Shown here piece by piece: positions 4,912 through 5,603 of a stretch of DNA of 5,603 nt. The notes under the pieces were generated by a model. The model did no database searches. It saw only the letters and a program-made list of their open reading frames with translations, and was not told where the DNA came from. The position numbers and the translations under genes were made by a program. Positions within the stretch are counted from its first letter, which is position 1, and each line of letters opens with the position of its first letter. Source of the DNA: an uncultured Porphyromonadaceae bacterium (GTDB lineage Bacteria; Bacteroidota; Bacteroidia; Bacteroidales; Muribaculaceae); contig CAJMDR010000158.1 in assembly GCA_905212215.1 (NCBI GenBank), forward strand, positions 1 through 5,603, written 5' to 3'.

Positions 4912-5603
4912 ATGAATCAGGTAAAAGCTGGAGCTGTACTAAACTATGTAATTGTTGGGCTTAATATCCTTACTGGATTGTTGTATACTCCTTTTATGCT
5001 CCGTTGCCTTGGGCAGAACGAGTATGGCCTATATTCATTAGTTGCTTCAGTAATAGCTTACCTTACCTTACTTGACTTTGGTTTTGGCTCAGCTATCGTA
5101 CGCTATACAGCTAAAATTAGAGCTATAGGAACGAAAGAGGACGAATGGAGCCTCTATGGGATGTTCCTATCTGCCTATGCTGTTCTTGGTTTGCTTGTAA
5201 CAATCGGGGGCATTGTGCTGTATTTCAATACAGACCGTATGTTCGACCGCACAATGACTCCGGATGAGCTTCTGCAGGCCCGCATAATGATGGCTCTGAT
5301 GGTTGGCAATCTTGCCGTTACATTTCCTTTCAGTGTTTTTGGTTCAATCATTACGGCATATGAGAAATTTGTATTTCAACGTACAATTACCATTCTCCGA
5401 ATACTGTTTTCAACCGCGGTTTTGATTACAGTCCTATTGATGGGCTATAAAGCTGTTACACTGGTTGTGGTTCAAACCATATTTAGTATTGGGACACTTA
5501 TAATCAATTTTATATATTGCTTATATAAATTGAAGATTAAGATTTACTTCAAAGACTTTAATTTTCTGCTTCTAAAAGAGATAATGATTTTCAGCTGGTG
5601 GAA
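4912..5603 (+). CDS. wzx: Wzx-type polysaccharide flippase (3' end missing)
   Basis: The reading frame opens at ATG 4912 (MNQVKAGAVLNYVIVGLNIL) and stays open for 230 codons to the right edge. It is a polytopic membrane protein. Hydrophobic segments lie at about residues 9-28, 41-62, 83-104, 124-148, 160-178 and 183-205. The N-terminal signature is characteristic: LLYTPFMLRCLGQNEYGLYS, then LDFGFGSAIVRY and later ITAYEKFVFQR. It marks the oligosaccharide flippase (Polysacc_synt, MOP superfamily) proteins that move lipid-linked repeat units across the inner membrane in Wzx/Wzy capsule and O-antigen pathways. Full family members are about 450-500 aa, so about half is seen. It is the first structural gene of the polysaccharide locus, 140 bp after the upstream gene and in the same direction. 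Base composition turns more AT-rich than in the tra genes, as is common in polysaccharide loci. The exact substrate cannot be read from the sequence. Confidence 0.9.
   Translation, partial: MNQVKAGAVLNYVIVGLNILTGLLYTPFMLRCLGQNEYGLYSLVASVIAYLTLLDFGFGSAIVRYTAKIRAIGTKEDEWSLYGMFLSAYAVLGLLVTIGGIVLYFNTDRMFDRTMTPDELLQARIMMALMVGNLAVTFPFSVFGSIITAYEKFVFQRTITILRILFSTAVLITVLLMGYKAVTLVVVQTIFSIGTLIINFIYCLYKLKIKIYFKDFNFLLLKEIMIFSWW

Overview
The window looks like a Bacteroidales chromosome (Bacteroides, Muribaculaceae or a relative). Three things point that way: a Bacteroidales-type conjugative transposon tail (TraP-like primase, TraQ/DUF3872 lipoprotein, lysozyme), an UpxY-type NusG paralog at the head of a surface-polysaccharide locus, and a near-perfect Bacteroides promoter (TTTG, 20 bp, TAACTTTG). 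Start sites lack Shine-Dalgarno sequences, as is usual in this phylum. No species can be named from the sequence alone.

Layout, left to right. Positions 3-1695 hold the end of a transfer operon, all on the plus strand and tightly packed: a left-truncated TOPRIM primase, a TraQ lipoprotein, and an exported lysozyme-like protein that overlaps traQ by 4 bp. A strong hairpin (1713-1758) closes that unit. A 411-aa tyrosine recombinase follows (1788-3023). About 300 bp of AT-rich non-coding DNA (3024-3326) comes next, and it is the most interesting part of the window. It holds a terminator-like hairpin and then a 172-bp segment bounded by inverted repeats, with a consensus promoter inside. After it come upxY (3345-3941), a 272-aa gene I do not recognise (3953-4771), a 140-bp gap with a small palindrome, and the start of a Wzx-type polysaccharide flippase that runs off the right edge (4912-5603).

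How the parts fit. The layout matches the phase-variable capsule loci known from Bacteroides: an invertible promoter upstream of upxY, here with a recombinase gene next to it that may do the flipping. In the sequence as given the promoter points left, away from upxY, so the polysaccharide operon is predicted OFF. Inverting the segment would put the -7 box at about 3288-3295, roughly 50 bp upstream of the upxY ATG. The recombinase could instead be the integrase of the conjugative element whose transfer genes end just upstream. The sequence does not settle which.
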